A stretch of 64,000 nt of DNA from Hippasteria phrygiana (taxonomy: Eukaryota; Echinodermata; Asteroidea; Valvatida; Goniasteridae). Shown here piece by piece: positions 54,501 through 61,780 of the stretch. A model generated the notes under the pieces. It searched no databases. It had not been told where the DNA came from and saw nothing but the letters and a program-made list of their open reading frames with translations. Made by a program: the position numbers and the translations under genes. Numbering within the stretch: the first letter of the stretch is position 1; every line of letters starts with the position of its first letter. The stretch is from assembly GCA_037893225.1 (NCBI GenBank), contig JAZGUH010000627.1, positions 868,001 through 932,000 on the forward strand, read 5' to 3'.

Positions 54501-57041
54501 ACATCGGTGCATCAATGCAGTAAGATGCAACTGTGTACAGTGAGCTCTGTAGCTTTATGGTATAAATTGCATTTTCGCAAGCATCAAACATGAAAACATG
54601 TTTTTCCATGTACCCTGGGTTTTCATTTTGAAAATTCCCAACAATTGACATTCAAAAACTTTCCTTTTCATTGTCTGAGAAATAACTAAGTAAAAATTAT
54701 GTTAAATTGGTTACAGGTACAAATGTACTCGATTCAATAATCTGGAACCGGTTCCTGACATAAGCGCGGTCAGGTACTCGGGTACCCGATTCAGATGTAC
54801 AGCCCCCTCTTCCCCCACACAAGACTCTAACACTGTTCCCATTGGGTCAACACCGTGACTCTTCTTCGATAATGAAGCCTACCATCATTGGCCTCATCAG
54901 ATGCAGCCTCATCGCTGGACCTCGAGACCGTCCTCGTTGAGACCCTCCGACCATTCTTACTGATTCTTGATTGGCCAGAGCTGTTACCATGGTAACTGTG
55001 CTCGCTTTGCTCACTGTTCAGGCTCTGTTGGAATCAAACGCATCAGAAATTATTCAAGGGGCAGGGTTGGGATGGGATGAGAAGAAAATAAATCAAAGAC
55101 ATCTTGCCAGTGATGTAGTCGAGATCATCACACGACCCTGCAAGACCCTGCAAGACCATCACAAGAACTTCAGTCTTTTAATTCAAGTCTCAAGTTATTC
55201 AAATGAACTGGAATCAAAGCATTCCTTTGTCAGTCTATGCCTGTTACTTGTGCCTGTAACAAGCTGGTCTTGTGAATGGTCTTGTAAATGGTCTTGTGAA
55301 TGGTCTTGTAAATGGTCTTGTGAATGGTCTTGTGAATGGTCTTGTGAATGGTCTCGATTACATCACTGCATTTTGCTCGTGTAGTCAATTTGGATTGTGA
55401 TCAAAAGACCAAATTTCAGTCATAAAAGCAAGGAGATCCTAACTTTGTGATCGTTTTGCAGAATCTTTTACAAAGACTAAGCAACACAATTTACAATGTG
55501 ACAGAAACTTGAAGAGTATCTCACAGTACTAAAGAACAACAGTAAAAGGACGTGATGAGACAGCCAGGCGAGTAGAGTGTCTAAAAGTTTGGACAGGGGA
55601 ACTAATGATGAAAGGCCACTGGAACACATTCCAGGATAGTATCTATAAAAGAGGTTCAATGAAGCGTGTTACGTGTTAGCATTCTGAAATTCCAATACTC
55701 ATCATCTCACTGGCCTACCCGGTTGATGATGTCATTCAGCTCAGCATCTATGTTATCCAGAATCAGGTCTACATGATGCATGTTCAGGACTGTATGTCGC
55801 TTCTCGCCACTTCCAACCGTCATCGGTTCCCCACCACCCTGCGACCCCAAGGCTTGGCTAGTATTCTCCACATTCCCCTCTTCAAAACCTCCGTCGTCGT
55901 CCTCTTCATCAGCAACCTCCGGCTGAAGATGGTCTGAGGAGCTATAGCCATCCTCTTCTTCCTCCTCCGCAGACCGACTGTGGTTGTTTTGGGACCCATT
56001 AAAGTCCATCTCTTTGCTGTTGTTGTTAACTTCGTAGTCCATTTTGTTCTTCTCTTTGTATTCTCCTTTGTGATGGCTCGCATCTTCATAACTCTCAAAC
56101 TCTCCCTCCGAAGTCCCGGACTGTGAGTCTAAGGAATGTCAAAAAGAACAAAAAAGTTAGTGCAGTGGTCAGTCAAGTAGGCTTGTCTTGACAAAAGTAG
56201 GACTGTCCAATTCTATTTTCCAACCAATGGTGGGTGTGTCCTGGACCAAGAGGGATTGTCCAACCTCTCGTGGGTGTGTCCGGGACCAAGGATTGTCAAA
56301 CCCCTGGTGGGTGTGCCCAAGACAAAAAGAGACACTATAGCTCCTCATTGGCCTGACCAAGAGGGGTGATCCAACTCCTAATGAGCATGTCCCAGGCCAC
56401 TGGGAATTGTTAAACTCTTAGTGGGGGGTGTCCAAAACAAAGACTAGTTGTCCAACTGGAGACACATAATAAATCAAAAGGAGCTGACCAACCCCAAGTA
56501 GGGACGTCCTGCCAAAAGTGGGTGTGACCTGCCAAAACTGGGCGTGTCCTGCCAAAACTGGGCGTGTCCTGCCAAAACTGGGCATGTCCTGCCAAAACTG
56601 GACGTGGCCTGCCAAAAGTGGGCGTGGCCTGCCTATTTCGGTTAAAGTGAGATTGTCTCTGTAAAAAGCAGGACAGAGCCGCTCGAAGCATGCCTAAATT
56701 TTAATTGCCCAAGTTGACTCCCTTTCAAAAAAGTGTCCAACCCAAACCGAGCCTTTTATGTCCACATTAAATGTAGATCATGTCAAAATGTAGATCATGT
56801 CATGTCAAAAGAGGGGTAAGCCTTTCCCTGTTCTGTCTAAAGTGAGATTCACTCACCCAAAGCAAGACCGTCTAAAGCAGGACTGCACCAACCAATATGG
56901 AACTCACCCCGTTACATGTACAGGTAAGCCTGTCTTAGCCACAGAAAGACTCGAGGGCTACGGCTAGCTTGAAAACTACATACCTGCAATCACGAGGTCC
57001 GACTCCCCGCTAAAGTTCTGATCACTCCAGGAGCCGTTCAT
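30320..57041 (-). CDS. Host gene: acidic Ser/Pro-rich protein with repeated SD-x-ES-I-x-TE motifs, ten exons, 3' end not found
   Basis: I do not recognise the family. Ten exons join with GT-AG borders and matching phases to give 824 codons and two extra bases. The ATG at 57041 is supported by an in-frame TGA seven codons upstream. No signal peptide or membrane span is present, so a cytosolic or nuclear protein is inferred. Features in order: a very acidic stretch (about residues 75-110), an amphipathic 'LILDNIDAELNDIINR' (141-156), then acidic motif repeats at about 262, 437, 548, 591, 628, 662 and 703, a basic patch 'KRGKTRSRKKR' near 509, which could be a nuclear signal, and a Ser/Pro-rich end (739-824). 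The motif suggests helical binding segments with CK2-type phosphorylation sites (inference). Confidence 0.85.
30870..31575 (+). pseudogene. Ty3/Gypsy-type LTR retrotransposon pol fragment, decayed
   Basis: In changing frames it shows the end of the reverse transcriptase ('LRRLRNAKLTVKSSKYNI', 'FKFLGHVIGKG', 'MGLVNYYQRFLPNF') and then an RNase H region ('LRTDASD', 'FLVETDHHPPLAYL', 'RWALMLQQYRFTVK', 'DFLSRM'). At least four frameshifts or stops interrupt it. No LTR, gag, protease or integrase was found. It lies in intron 9 of the host gene on the opposite strand and cannot make a working protein. Confidence 0.8.
32205..32220 (+). promoter_or_regulatory. Histone-type 3' stem-loop look-alike, copy 2
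   Basis: GGTTCTTTTCAGAACC is followed by ACACAAA and, about 10 bases later, ACAAAAGAGATA, resembling the purine-rich histone downstream element. The region to about 32262 (TTTCACATGGCGTTACC) also matches minus-strand sequence beside copy 1 at 1625-1640. No histone reading frame is nearby. Confidence 0.4.
32275..32475. repeat. Repeat element with internal CAAGTCC-type tandem units
   Basis: Edges resemble TGTAGTAGAGA and its inverse near 32470. Inside are five or so units like TCACAAGTCCTT. The ends CCCTGCAAG and CTTGCAGGG are inverted. A related structure at about 55114-55388 has 12-bp internal units. Confidence 0.55.
32618..32832 (+). repeat. Dispersed repeat, copy 1 of pair with 62485-62700
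   Basis: Long matches include 'GAGGAATTTCACATTAGCCC', 'GCGCAGGCGCACGATCAGC' and 'GACATTGAGATCCTCGTTTT'. Both copies end in GGCGCTAAAC. High similarity suggests recent spread; no ends or coding frame found. Confidence 0.85.
33331..33657 (+). repeat. Pair of nearly identical 78-bp direct repeats
   Basis: 33331-33408 and 33580-33657 differ at about two positions; both contain 'CAAATTATACACACCATGCA'. The second copy runs directly into the SINE at 33654. Confidence 0.9.
33654..33790 (+). mobile_element. tRNA-derived SINE, family B, copy 2
   Basis: Same head and tail as 13379-13507, with a better A-box (ATAGCTCAGTTGGTAGAGC) and the same B-box (GGTCGCAGATTCAAATCCC). Confidence 0.8.
34368..34635. 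repeat. Degenerate tandem duplication
   Basis: 34368-34515 and 34527-34635 share 'CAGACAAT.TATTTTT', 'GTCAATTCTACC', 'GGAAGAATATAA' and 'GATCTATT'-like blocks with many differences. Confidence 0.65.
34640..37490. other. No gene supported
   Basis: Only short unrelated frames occur. A small perfect hairpin, ATTCCGGAATGCCTTT with its inverse, lies at about 36761-36797. A pair of inverted 'AAAAA.GTTTAACC' words and 'CACCCTGTAGTG' near 35780-36075 suggest one more short palindromic insertion. Confidence 0.4.
37500..37730. repeat. Inverted repeat with long C runs
   Basis: ACATGTAGCCAGGG at the left is mirrored by CCCTGGCTACATGT at about 37710. Several C10-C18 runs lie between. Frames reading poly-Gly or poly-Pro here are not genes. 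Confidence 0.75.
37893..38102 (+). mobile_element. TTAA-flanked MITE, family T2
   Basis: Left end CCCTTGCATACGGATGAC (TTAA lost); right end CCGTGCTCAAGGGGTTAA intact. It directly abuts the TA-flanked element that starts at 38105. Confidence 0.8.
38105..38640. mobile_element. TA-flanked MITE with about 65-bp inverted ends
   Basis: The left end GACCCAAGACGTAATGACGT and the right end ACGTCATTACGTCTTGGGTC are inverted. The match continues with GCTTTGTTTACATGTG and AGGAAAGC to GAGCCAGG. TA at 38103-38104 and 38641-38642 fits a Tc1/mariner-type target. A reversed tRNA-like B-box (GGATTCGAAC) at about 38333-38342, followed by a tRNA-like body to 38400, suggests a nested SINE or tRNA relic. Confidence 0.85.
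38676..38798 (-). mobile_element. tRNA-derived SINE, family B, copy 3, decayed
   Basis: On the minus strand: GACCGCCAACAACGAGC, then the A-box area (AGTTGGCAGAG), a damaged B-box and TTTCTTTGTTCACTC. Older than copies 1 and 2. Confidence 0.7.
38980..39094. mobile_element. Small MITE with AGAGTACCGAAGT termini, copy 2
   Basis: TAGAGTACCGAAGTCTGACG at the left, ATGACG-type inverse ending ACTTCGGTACTCTA at the right. TA at both edges. Shares TGGTTCCAAACA with copy 1 at 13029. Confidence 0.8.
39518..39945. mobile_element. T1-related element, copy 5
   Basis: Sister of 26053-26490 with shared long blocks such as 'GTAAATAGCAGTCTCAAGC' and 'GGAAATAGTCTAGTTTTCC'-like sequence. Ends GTAGTATATGACATTTGC and GCAAATGTTGTATACTAC. 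Confidence 0.7.
40667..41127. mobile_element. hAT-like element, relative of 11403-11912, right end replaced
   Basis: Starts AAGGCTGTCCCAAATATACC with GAATATTCGA words. It shares 'TATTTTAATAGAAAAGTTAC', 'TTAGCAGTGTCAAATGC' and 'GTAAAACACCGGCGTGCTTT' with the 11403 element. It ends where the element at 41129 begins, so its right terminus was lost or displaced. Confidence 0.75.
41129..41580. mobile_element. Element with TGTGACCCGCTC termini, single copy
   Basis: Left TTGTGACCCGCTCTGCAAAA, right GCAGAGTGGGTCT, with the shared block 'TGATTTCAGTGAATAAA' in the middle. It is the single-unit form of the family that makes the long inverted pair at 47344-48206. Confidence 0.7.
41812..42034 (+). mobile_element. 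TTAA-flanked MITE, family T2, best-preserved copy
   Basis: TTAA at 41812-41815 and 42031-42034. Ends CCCCTTGTGTACGG and CCACACTCAAGGGG. The core 'TTTCAATCCATTGTTGGATT' is a near-palindrome typical of the family. Confidence 0.88.
42040..42352. mobile_element. TTAA-flanked T2-related element with internal insertion
   Basis: TTAA at 42040-42043 and 42349-42352. Shares GTGCAGCCAAGC and GGCTATGGCCGT words with other T2-like copies. An inverted CATGAATG/CATTCATG-type insertion near 42130-42260 enlarges it. It starts six bases after the 41812 copy ends. Confidence 0.6.
42360..44590. other. No gene supported
   Basis: Intron sequence of the minus-strand gene. Overlapping frames at 42541-43022 show no domain and no phase-compatible splice pair for the host gene. 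At 44400-44490 the word 'GACATATTGACCAATT' and variants repeat four times. Confidence 0.4.
44598..44730. mobile_element. Hairpin MITE
   Basis: GGGCCAGTTTGTTTCACA, then GATCGCGATCAGTGATCC, are mirrored by GGATCACTGATCGCGAT, then 'ATGTGAAAGAAACGGGCCC'. The loop is about 40 bp. Confidence 0.8.
44900..45230 (+). mobile_element. Possible non-LTR retrotransposon 3' tail
   Basis: Ends GGCCGAATAAATAATAATAATAA, an AATAAA signal running into an AAT tract, after about 300 bp of T-rich untranslated-like sequence. No coding part is recognisable. Confidence 0.45.
45850..45981 (-). CDS. Exon 9
   Basis: The acceptor is TTTGATTGTTTCAG|AG and the donor CTACGCAATG|GTAAGA, phase 1 at both ends. It reads 'GDTEDEGTSDLDSVRAIPSK', a short last motif, then a basic Ser/Arg-rich stretch. 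Confidence 0.83.
46029..46240 (+). mobile_element. TTAA-flanked T2-related MITE in intron 8
   Basis: TTAA at 46029-46032 and 46237-46240; right end CAGTATCAAGGGG, core 'TTGTTGGGTTATTGTGTG'. It fills almost half of the 474-bp intron between exons 8 and 9. Confidence 0.7.
46456..46590 (-). CDS. Exon 8: one motif, helical and charged
   Basis: The acceptor is CTCCTCTAAAG|GT and the donor CCCCAACAAG|GTGAAG, phase 1 at both ends. It reads 'PEVRVFNEFGDQSDLDPMQM', then 'EEVERKFQAILRQKKMEKLR'. The frame stays open beyond the donor, but the phase-1 donor is needed to join exon 9. Confidence 0.85.
47026..47312 (+). mobile_element. tRNA-derived SINE, family A, with AAT tail
   Basis: Head GGTTGGCGCAGTGGTTACTG, B-box-like GGGTTCAATTCC at about 47079-47090, a long body matching 356-612 in reverse, and an (AAT)n tail at 47296-47312. 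Located in intron 7. Confidence 0.82.
47344..48206. repeat. Inverted pair of TGTGACCCGCTC elements, arms over 400 bp
   Basis: Arms 47344-47755 and 47779-48206 are highly similar reverse complements. Each outer end carries GTGACCCGCTCCAGAAAAAGG or its inverse. The central spacer is about 23 bp. An extra truncated terminus at 48209-48232 repeats the outer end. Located in intron 7, so the pre-mRNA could fold into a long double-stranded hairpin. Confidence 0.9.
48549..48625 (+). mobile_element. tRNA-like SINE head or tRNA pseudogene
   Basis: The T-arm GTGGGTTCGAGTCCCAC at 48609-48625 is perfect. Upstream, GGTAGAGTGGTTAAAGG resembles the D-arm of Ser/Leu tRNAs, and TCTGC/GCAGA could form an anticodon stem, but with an eight-base loop. 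A reversed B-box (GGATTCGAACC) also lies just upstream at 48531-48541. A functional tRNA is unlikely. Confidence 0.55.
48910..49550. mobile_element. TA-flanked MITE, AAGCCCTGTCC termini, copy 1
   Basis: TA at 48908-48909 and 49551-49552. Left AAGCCCTGTCCACACTGGAC, right GTCCAGTGCGGACACGGCTT, with further inverted CCGAGACGATGG. The phrase 'AAGTCCAGTGCGGACAG' also recurs inside. An 8-bp AATTCCAA tandem repeat lies at 49224-49256. Located in intron 7. Confidence 0.85.
49718..49963 (-). CDS. Exon 7: two motifs in tandem
   Basis: The acceptor is GGTTTTTTCATTCAG|AT and the donor TTTGCAAAAAG|GTGAAG, phase 1 at both ends. It encodes 'SDPESIQTEEYEQRFRSLMV' and, 37 residues later, 'SDLESVETSMVYEKFQEALQ', the clearest pair showing the repeat. 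Confidence 0.88.
50631..51476 (-). CDS. Exon 6: largest exon, two clear motifs and a basic patch
   Basis: The acceptor is CTAACCCACACAG|AT, with a good branch-like CTAAC close by, and the donor GTGATGG|GTAAGC, phase 1 at both ends. Its 281 whole codons hold 'DTEEISSRIQEMVSMVL' (a weak motif), 'DADSIATEDFEHVFQTSIV', a Ser/His/Asn-rich linker, the basic 'KRGKTRSRKKR', and 'SDSIRTEDYEGHFEVVRVM' at the end. Confidence 0.88.
52354..52455 (-). CDS. Exon 5: one acidic motif
   Basis: The acceptor is CCCGGCTCAG|TT and the donor CTCCAAG|GTATGA, phase 1 at both ends. It encodes 33 residues almost filled by one motif, 'ISDIDSICSEDVRLRIEETL', a clean single-motif exon. Confidence 0.82.
52854..53037 (+). 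mobile_element. TTAA-flanked T2-related MITE in intron 4
   Basis: TTAA at 52854-52857 and 53034-53037; left end CCTCTTCAATACGGACGACG, core 'CTATTGTTTGTGTTACGCTT'. Diverged. Confidence 0.6.
53586..53726 (-). CDS. Exon 4
   Basis: The acceptor is TTTGGCCACAG|AT and the donor GACCAGAA|GTAAGC, phase 1 at both ends. It reads 'ESASDTGLGTGSHPGDSIPL' and ends 'NGTPSSKTR'. Confidence 0.82.
54023..54110 (+). mobile_element. tRNA-like SINE head
   Basis: GATTGGCACAGTGGTATTTTCC resembles a D-arm and 'ACGGGTTCGAATCCCG' is a strong B-box/T-arm. CCAATCTCACA at 54104-54114 mirrors TGTGAGATTGG at the start, so this copy has short inverted edges. Confidence 0.55.
54136..54808. mobile_element. hAT-like element with nested TTAA MITE
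   Basis: Starts TAGGGGTGTGCATTTACGGG and ends near 'GATGTACAGCCCCCT'; words CGGGTACC and GGAACCGG recur as in 698-1288. The T2 MITE at 54202-54422 is inserted in it. The flanks share only CTTCC, so the 8-bp duplication is decayed. Confidence 0.65.
54202..54422 (-). mobile_element. TTAA-flanked MITE, family T2, nested
   Basis: TTAA at 54202-54205 and 54419-54422; ends CCCCTTGACCCCGG and CCGTACGCAAGGGG. An internal 20-bp direct duplication contains AGGCTTGTGCAGCCAAGC. Younger than the hAT-like element it sits in. Confidence 0.85.
54883..55024 (-). CDS. Exon 3
   Basis: The acceptor is TTCCAACAG|AGC and the donor AATGATG|GTAGGC, phase 0 in and phase 1 out. It reads 'SLNSEQSEHSYHGNSSGQSR', then 'SKNGRRVSTRTVSRSSDEAA' and an acidic end. 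The Arg/Ser run could carry basophilic kinase sites. A hAT-like insertion ends about 75 bp beyond the donor. Confidence 0.8.
55264..55352. repeat. 12-bp tandem repeat in intron 2
   Basis: About seven units of TGGTCTTGTGAA or TGGTCTTGTAAA. It lies inside a repeat related to 32275-32475. The open frame it creates (repeating Trp-Ser-Cys) is not a gene. Confidence 0.9.
55535..55680 (+). repeat. Dispersed repeat shared with 14617-14840
   Basis: Shares GAGACAGCCAGGCGAGT and GGGGAACTAATGA. Its edge lies about 40 bp below the exon 2 donor. Confidence 0.55.
55719..56128 (-). CDS. Exon 2: acidic region
   Basis: The acceptor is ATTCCTTAG|AC and the donor CAACCGG|GTAGGC, phase 1 in and phase 0 out. It encodes 'SQSGTSEGEFESYEDASHHK', a strongly acidic 'AEEEEEDGYSSSD' and 'ADEEDDDGGFEEG', and closes with the amphipathic 'VDLILDNIDAELNDIINR'. 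The frame continues two codons past the donor before a stop; the donor is preferred because it joins exon 3 in frame. Confidence 0.85.
56508..56635. repeat. 20-bp minisatellite in intron 1
   Basis: About six units like GGGCGTGTCCTGCCAAAACT. Upstream, 56210-56450 holds older, longer-spaced relatives (GGTGGGTGTGTCC). GC content is higher than in nearby introns. Confidence 0.88.
56984..57041 (-). CDS. Exon 1 (start codon) of the motif-repeat gene
   Basis: Reads 'MNGSWSDQNFSGESDLVIA' and ends TTGCAG|GTATGT in phase 1. The stop TGA at 57060-57062 in the same frame makes this ATG the first possible start in the exon. The exon already contains an S-x-S-D type sequence. Confidence 0.85.
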
Positions 57042-57111
57042 CCTGTGACCCCTGTCCCCTCAGCAATGAACAATGACTCCTCTGTGGCTAGACACTCATT
57101 GTCTCATCTCC
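57042..57111 (-). other. 5' untranslated part of exon 1
   Basis: A possible acceptor, TTTGTTTGTTTATAG|GG, lies at 57112 on the minus strand. The leader may therefore be spliced, with a non-coding first exon farther upstream. No promoter element could be assigned. Confidence 0.45.
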
Positions 57112-57171
57112 CTATAAACAAACAAACCCAAGGGGAATAAGTAAATTGTTGGTATTTTGCAAACTTTTCTA

Positions 57172-57628
57172 AAGCCGCGTTCGCATTGGACTAATTATTG
57201 TCAATAGTTACCGTACGCGATTGTTAACATTCCACTGTGGTTATTCTTCCGTGCGTCCGCACTTGGATTACACGGCTCGCTAAAAGTCCCTGGCCAAATA
57301 AACTATTATGCAGTGAATGTCCTCTGTGGTTTTGTAGAACGCGCAAAATGTACACGCATTTCATTGTGTATGCCAACGTAGAGGCGCGGCATGCATTGAT
57401 CTGCAGACGGCACGTGATCAAAATGTAGGTTTTACTTTACCGTGGATGTCCGCATTGGACTTTTTAGCAACGTAAAACCTACCACGTAACTCTTCCGCTA
57501 CTCGCTTGGGCCTGTAAAACTTACTGCTGCGGAGGGTAAAACCGACAACCAACAATCAACACTTGACAATTTGGCAAGTTTACTGGCTGTCTGCATTTTA
57601 CCAAAAAGAGTCCAATGCGGACACGGCT
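57172..57628. mobile_element. TA-flanked MITE, AAGCC termini, copy 2, just upstream of exon 1
   Basis: TA at 57170-57171 and 57629-57630. Left AAGCCGCGTTCGCATTGGAC, right GTCCAATGCGGACACGGCTT. It lies within 60 bp of the possible 5' UTR splice site, so it may affect the promoter or leader of the gene (inference). Confidence 0.82.
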
Positions 57629-57639
57629 TATGCGGACTC

Positions 57640-59490
57640 GTTTTGCCCAGACTAGTACATGTAGTGCCTTGCTACAAAAATTACTCCTGAGCTAAACCAT
57701 GTTTGATTCCAATTTCCAAGAAAGGAATAAATTCTTGGTTTAAGTAGATGTTGACACACTGCCAAATTATGCAAGATACATGTACTGGAATTATTGTAGT
57801 ATAATTGGAAATGGTTCCACTGTGTTTTTTAATTGTCCGAAAAAGTAATAATTTCACTTTTTTTGTTCTTGCTAAATGCAAGTTTTCCTTTTGTCATCTG
57901 CCCTCCTGATTAAGCTTTGTTTTGTTGTGTTAAAAAGTGGAATTTAACAGCTGCCAATTCAAAAAAAAAAAAAAAGACATTTTTTTTTAAATTTCAAGTA
58001 ACTAATAAAAAAAAAAATATCTACTGTTGCCCCAAAAGTTTTATATGACAGTATTTTTCAAAACAAAATCACAAAAATCACATTAAACAGTAACTCACTG
58101 CTCTTAATCTTTGATTCATCTGTCCTAATGATGTTTGTACATGTAGTTTATTCTATCATGAACAACATTTATTTTATTAAAAAAAAACAAAAACTGCAAT
58201 ATAACATGGCTGAAATACGGACCTGTAGCTGGGGGCCAAACATAAATTTCTCTTATTAAATGCATTAATGCTTAATACACAACCATTCACATACATGTAC
58301 ATGTAATAATGCCTGCCTGAACATTAAAATACATCATTTGATTAATGTGTTTACAAGTTCTGGGTCAGTATTTTATGTCTTTCATGTTAATTTCACATAC
58401 ATGTACACGAACAATTTTAAGGCTGTGTTCAGCTGGCTTTATAAACTTCATACTCGTACAATTAGATTTAATGTCTGTATTTTTTTGAGTTTCAACCCGA
58501 AAAAATGTTTTTTTTTCAACTGGGGCATCAATTTCAATCATCATGAGGCAGCATTTTCAATGAGGCATCGAGTGAAAAAACTGCCTGCATTTTGTTATGA
58601 ATAGCTATAAGTTTTATTCCATTTGTTTTGCTGAAGTAAGAAATACAATTTGAAAACATGTTACAAGAAAAACAAAATCATTTTTTTTTTAAATTATATT
58701 CAAGTTTGTCCTGAACAAGGCTAAAAGCCACTCAAGGTACAGAGCTACAAAAGGATGAAGCAAATATACAAGAGGTAGGAATTAAGATCCCCCTTGAAGC
58801 AGGAAAGATCGTAAGATGAAGGGAAACATGCACCAGGCAAAGAATTCCATAGAGATACAGAACGAGGGAAAAAAAACTATTGTCGAAGAGCATACACAGT
58901 ACGTCTTTAAATAATACTCCAAAAGCATTTTGACTCATAGACAGTTCACAGACATCTGAGAATGTGACAAATACAGCATTTGACAGTTTTCACTCTGAGA
59001 AGGCAAGGAACAAAATTGGCAATACAGAAGTAACATAAACAGTCATTACTCCACAAGCAGCCCCAAACGTCTTGTATTGACTGCTACAGCTTCTGTGGCT
59101 CAGACTCCTGTGCAAATGTGAGCCATCTCTTCCAAGTTCAAGTTGATTACAGTTGGGCAATCGGGTCACTTGACGCGTAATCCCTGATGGGATTTTGCGA
59201 CTGATATGGCCCAATTAGAACCTACACCCCAGGCGCTGCATAGAATTCATAAGAAGGTGCCTATAATTATGCTATTACCGCGCAAGTGGTCCAATTCTGG
59301 TCATATTTGGAGACTATGATGCAGAAACTGCACATCAGCTTATATACTAAAAGTTATAGGCCTCCCTTATCATAGGCTTATTTCTGTCGGGAGGGGAAAG
59401 AGATTTCAAATTACTGAAGGTTATCCTGTGGAAGTAATACTATATATTACAACTGAACGTTGTTCAGTGGGCATTGCCTGATTATATATA
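57640..59490. other. No gene supported
   Basis: AT-rich upstream region with poly-A and poly-T runs. A block near 58710-58750 ('CAAGGCTAAAAGCCACTC', 'GGTACAGAGCTAC') resembles 18430-18465 and may be a LINE-tail remnant. Confidence 0.4.
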
Positions 59491-59499
59491 TTATTGGGG

Positions 59500-59725
59500 G
59501 AGGTAAATTGGTCTCACCAACGGTGGAAGTTTGATACCCCTACTGGGTCTGTATATATCCGAAAAATGTGCATAATTTCTTTGGTACCTATTGAATATTT
59601 ATTCTCTATTTAGATCTGGACCTAGAAAAACCATAACGCGTGATACTGTAGGGCTGGCAACCTAAAATGTGGCCAACACCACCACCTCTGTCATAGCCCT
59701 TTACCGAGAGTGGCTTTTAGCTTTG
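59500..59725 (+). repeat. Dispersed repeat, copy 2 of the 8150 family
   Basis: Collinear with 8150-8368 over most of its length, ending in CTTTACCGAGAGTGGCTTTTAG. Confidence 0.75.
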
Positions 59726-59761
59726 TATTGGGCGACGTACATGTACCCTCCAAGATATTTT

Positions 59762-59885
59762 GGCTAGAAACCCTGCCAGACGCATTAGATTGCATACTTT
59801 GTCACATTGACTTGTGTGCAGAGTGCAGCAAAAGGAAGCTGTCTCCACAGATGCACTGTGCTGCGTCTGGCAGGGTTAGGGTTAA
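59762..59885. mobile_element. Small MITE with CCCTGCCAGACGCA termini, copy 2
   Basis: Left GGCTAGAAACCCTGCCAGAC, right TGCGTCTGGCAGGGTTAGGG. The inverse of 25909-26050. Confidence 0.78.
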
Positions 59886-60475
59886 ACAAGAAACGAAAAA
59901 CAAAAACAAACAAACAAAATTAAAATGGCATGCAAATTGCTAGAAAAAAAATAGTATTACAGTGTAACAATGCTTTGGACTATAAATGGTGTAGGCTTTT
60001 AGGATTTTACAGTATGCTTCACTCAAAAGACACAAATCACAGTTACAAAATGTATACACCAACGACAAAGTCTTGTTATATCTGAGTAAACAGTCAACAT
60101 ACCATACAGTAGAAAAGACAGAAAGATGGACTGACAAACACACAAGGAATGTTCCCAGGCCGCAAATATACACTATCTACACCGCCGACATGCAGGGTAT
60201 ATAATTAACACAAAATGAGCTGTAGATATCTGTAACATCGCAATTCATGTTGTATCTTTATAGGCACACACAACGAGTTGAAGGACCCAAATTATTTTGG
60301 AATTGCACCCAGCACGGTGCCTGCTTATAAAGTGGGGCGTATCAGATAAGGTGCCCCTCCAAGCCGCATCCAGTCAATATTCTAATAAGGTTTGATAAAT
60401 ATCGTAATTAGTCCGAGGGTCAAAAGCAATTCCGGGGCTCTGACAAATGGAGAATTAATGAGAGCAAAGGTCCGA

Positions 60476-60490
60476 GGGGGGGGGGGGGAA
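60476..60490. repeat. G run
   Basis: A run of about 13 G interrupts otherwise mixed sequence. Confidence 0.8.
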
Positions 60491-61016
60491 ACAGGGTCCG
60501 CGTCGCCACTCTCTCACTGTGAGATGAAATGCCTGTCAGAGCGGTATCTGGCACTGATTTGAACACAGGGTAATCGCACAAATTGGCGGGTGGCAAACGG
60601 TAGCTTGTGTATGTCTGGTTGCCTGGAAACCATACAATGTACATCCGCTAATGTACAGGGAAGACAATTTGATTTTGAGAATGTAGTTGGTTGCTGGACA
60701 TTAAGCTAGTGGGTACTACCACATCAAACAAAATATCTACATGCTGCGATTGAAAGTGCGAATGGTATTTTTTGAATTAATTCCCATTTCCATTGTCATT
60801 CACATTTCACAAAACTTATATACATTTCACCCAAACTGTTTCCCTGTGAATTTGCAATGAACCTGGAGAGGAAAAAAGTGTGAAACTAGTTTGAAAATTT
60901 TACAAATGTGAGAATAGGTTTCTCACTTCAATTTCCAAATACAAAAAAAAGTGAGAAAGGGTTAAAGATATTTTTCTATATGTATATTGTACAAGTGGGT
61001 TATTCCATAAATCTGG

Positions 61017-61219
61017 GTTCCAACAGTTCGACATTTTTTGGTTTCCCTGTTACACCTGACCTGTGTAATTTCCCATCAAGTATCATTAAAATTGACTTCA
61101 CACTATTTTGTACTCGTTTGGCAGGTACTTTGCTTTACACAATCACTCTTGTAGATGCATTAAAGAATGTGTCCGGAATTATGTCACAACGTAACAGGGA
61201 CACCCAAAATGTCACACAA
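61017..61219. mobile_element. Short inverted-repeat element, copy 2
   Basis: Left 'GACATTTTTTGGTTTCCCTG' with TTACACCTGACC, right GTAACAGGGACACCC and ATGTCACAC. Matches 6634-6860. Confidence 0.7.
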
Positions 61220-61682
61220 TGTACTTAAAAAAAAAATATATATATTTTCTTACTTTGATACAAAGTGGGGGGCAGGTATTCTTTCTTGAGCACCAGGGAG
61301 TTTCGACCACCCTCCCAATCCGACCCCGTTGTCTGTTCTCTTTTCGAGTTTCACCCCCAAAAATAATTTTGCATTTTTAATTGCTATTTGTGTCGCAATA
61401 CAAAATGAATAGGTTTTTTTTTATTAAAATAAAATACAAAATTTTCATGAAAATTTTAGATGAAAATCTAATTTATTGAAGAGCACGGAGAGTAAATCTT
61501 CAAAAAATAAACCACTGAACTCTGCTTTTGAGCAATCAGATTGGGACGATTAGCGCGGCTCCTCTCTAATTGACCGTTATGAGTGACTACTATTAAGAGA
61601 TATTACAGGTGACGTCTTAAGTTAGCCTCCACATCAACGCACATTCCGTATAAAGTCTTGCCACACAAACTTGTATATGACT

Positions 61683-61780
61683 AGGGCTGTGCCGAATATT
61701 CGACTATTCAAATATTGGATCAATGTTCGAATATTCAAATATTTATTTTCGAGTTCGAATATTCGAAGGTGAAATGCAAA
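61683..61780. mobile_element. hAT-like left end fragment
   Basis: TAGGGCTGTGCCGAATATTCG followed by repeated GAATATTC words, like the start of the 11403 element. No right end was found. Confidence 0.6.

Noticed and set aside
55010..55384. A 137-codon plus-strand frame with repeated Trp-Ser-Cys
   Set aside because: It is antisense to exon 3 and its end comes from the 12-bp tandem repeat.
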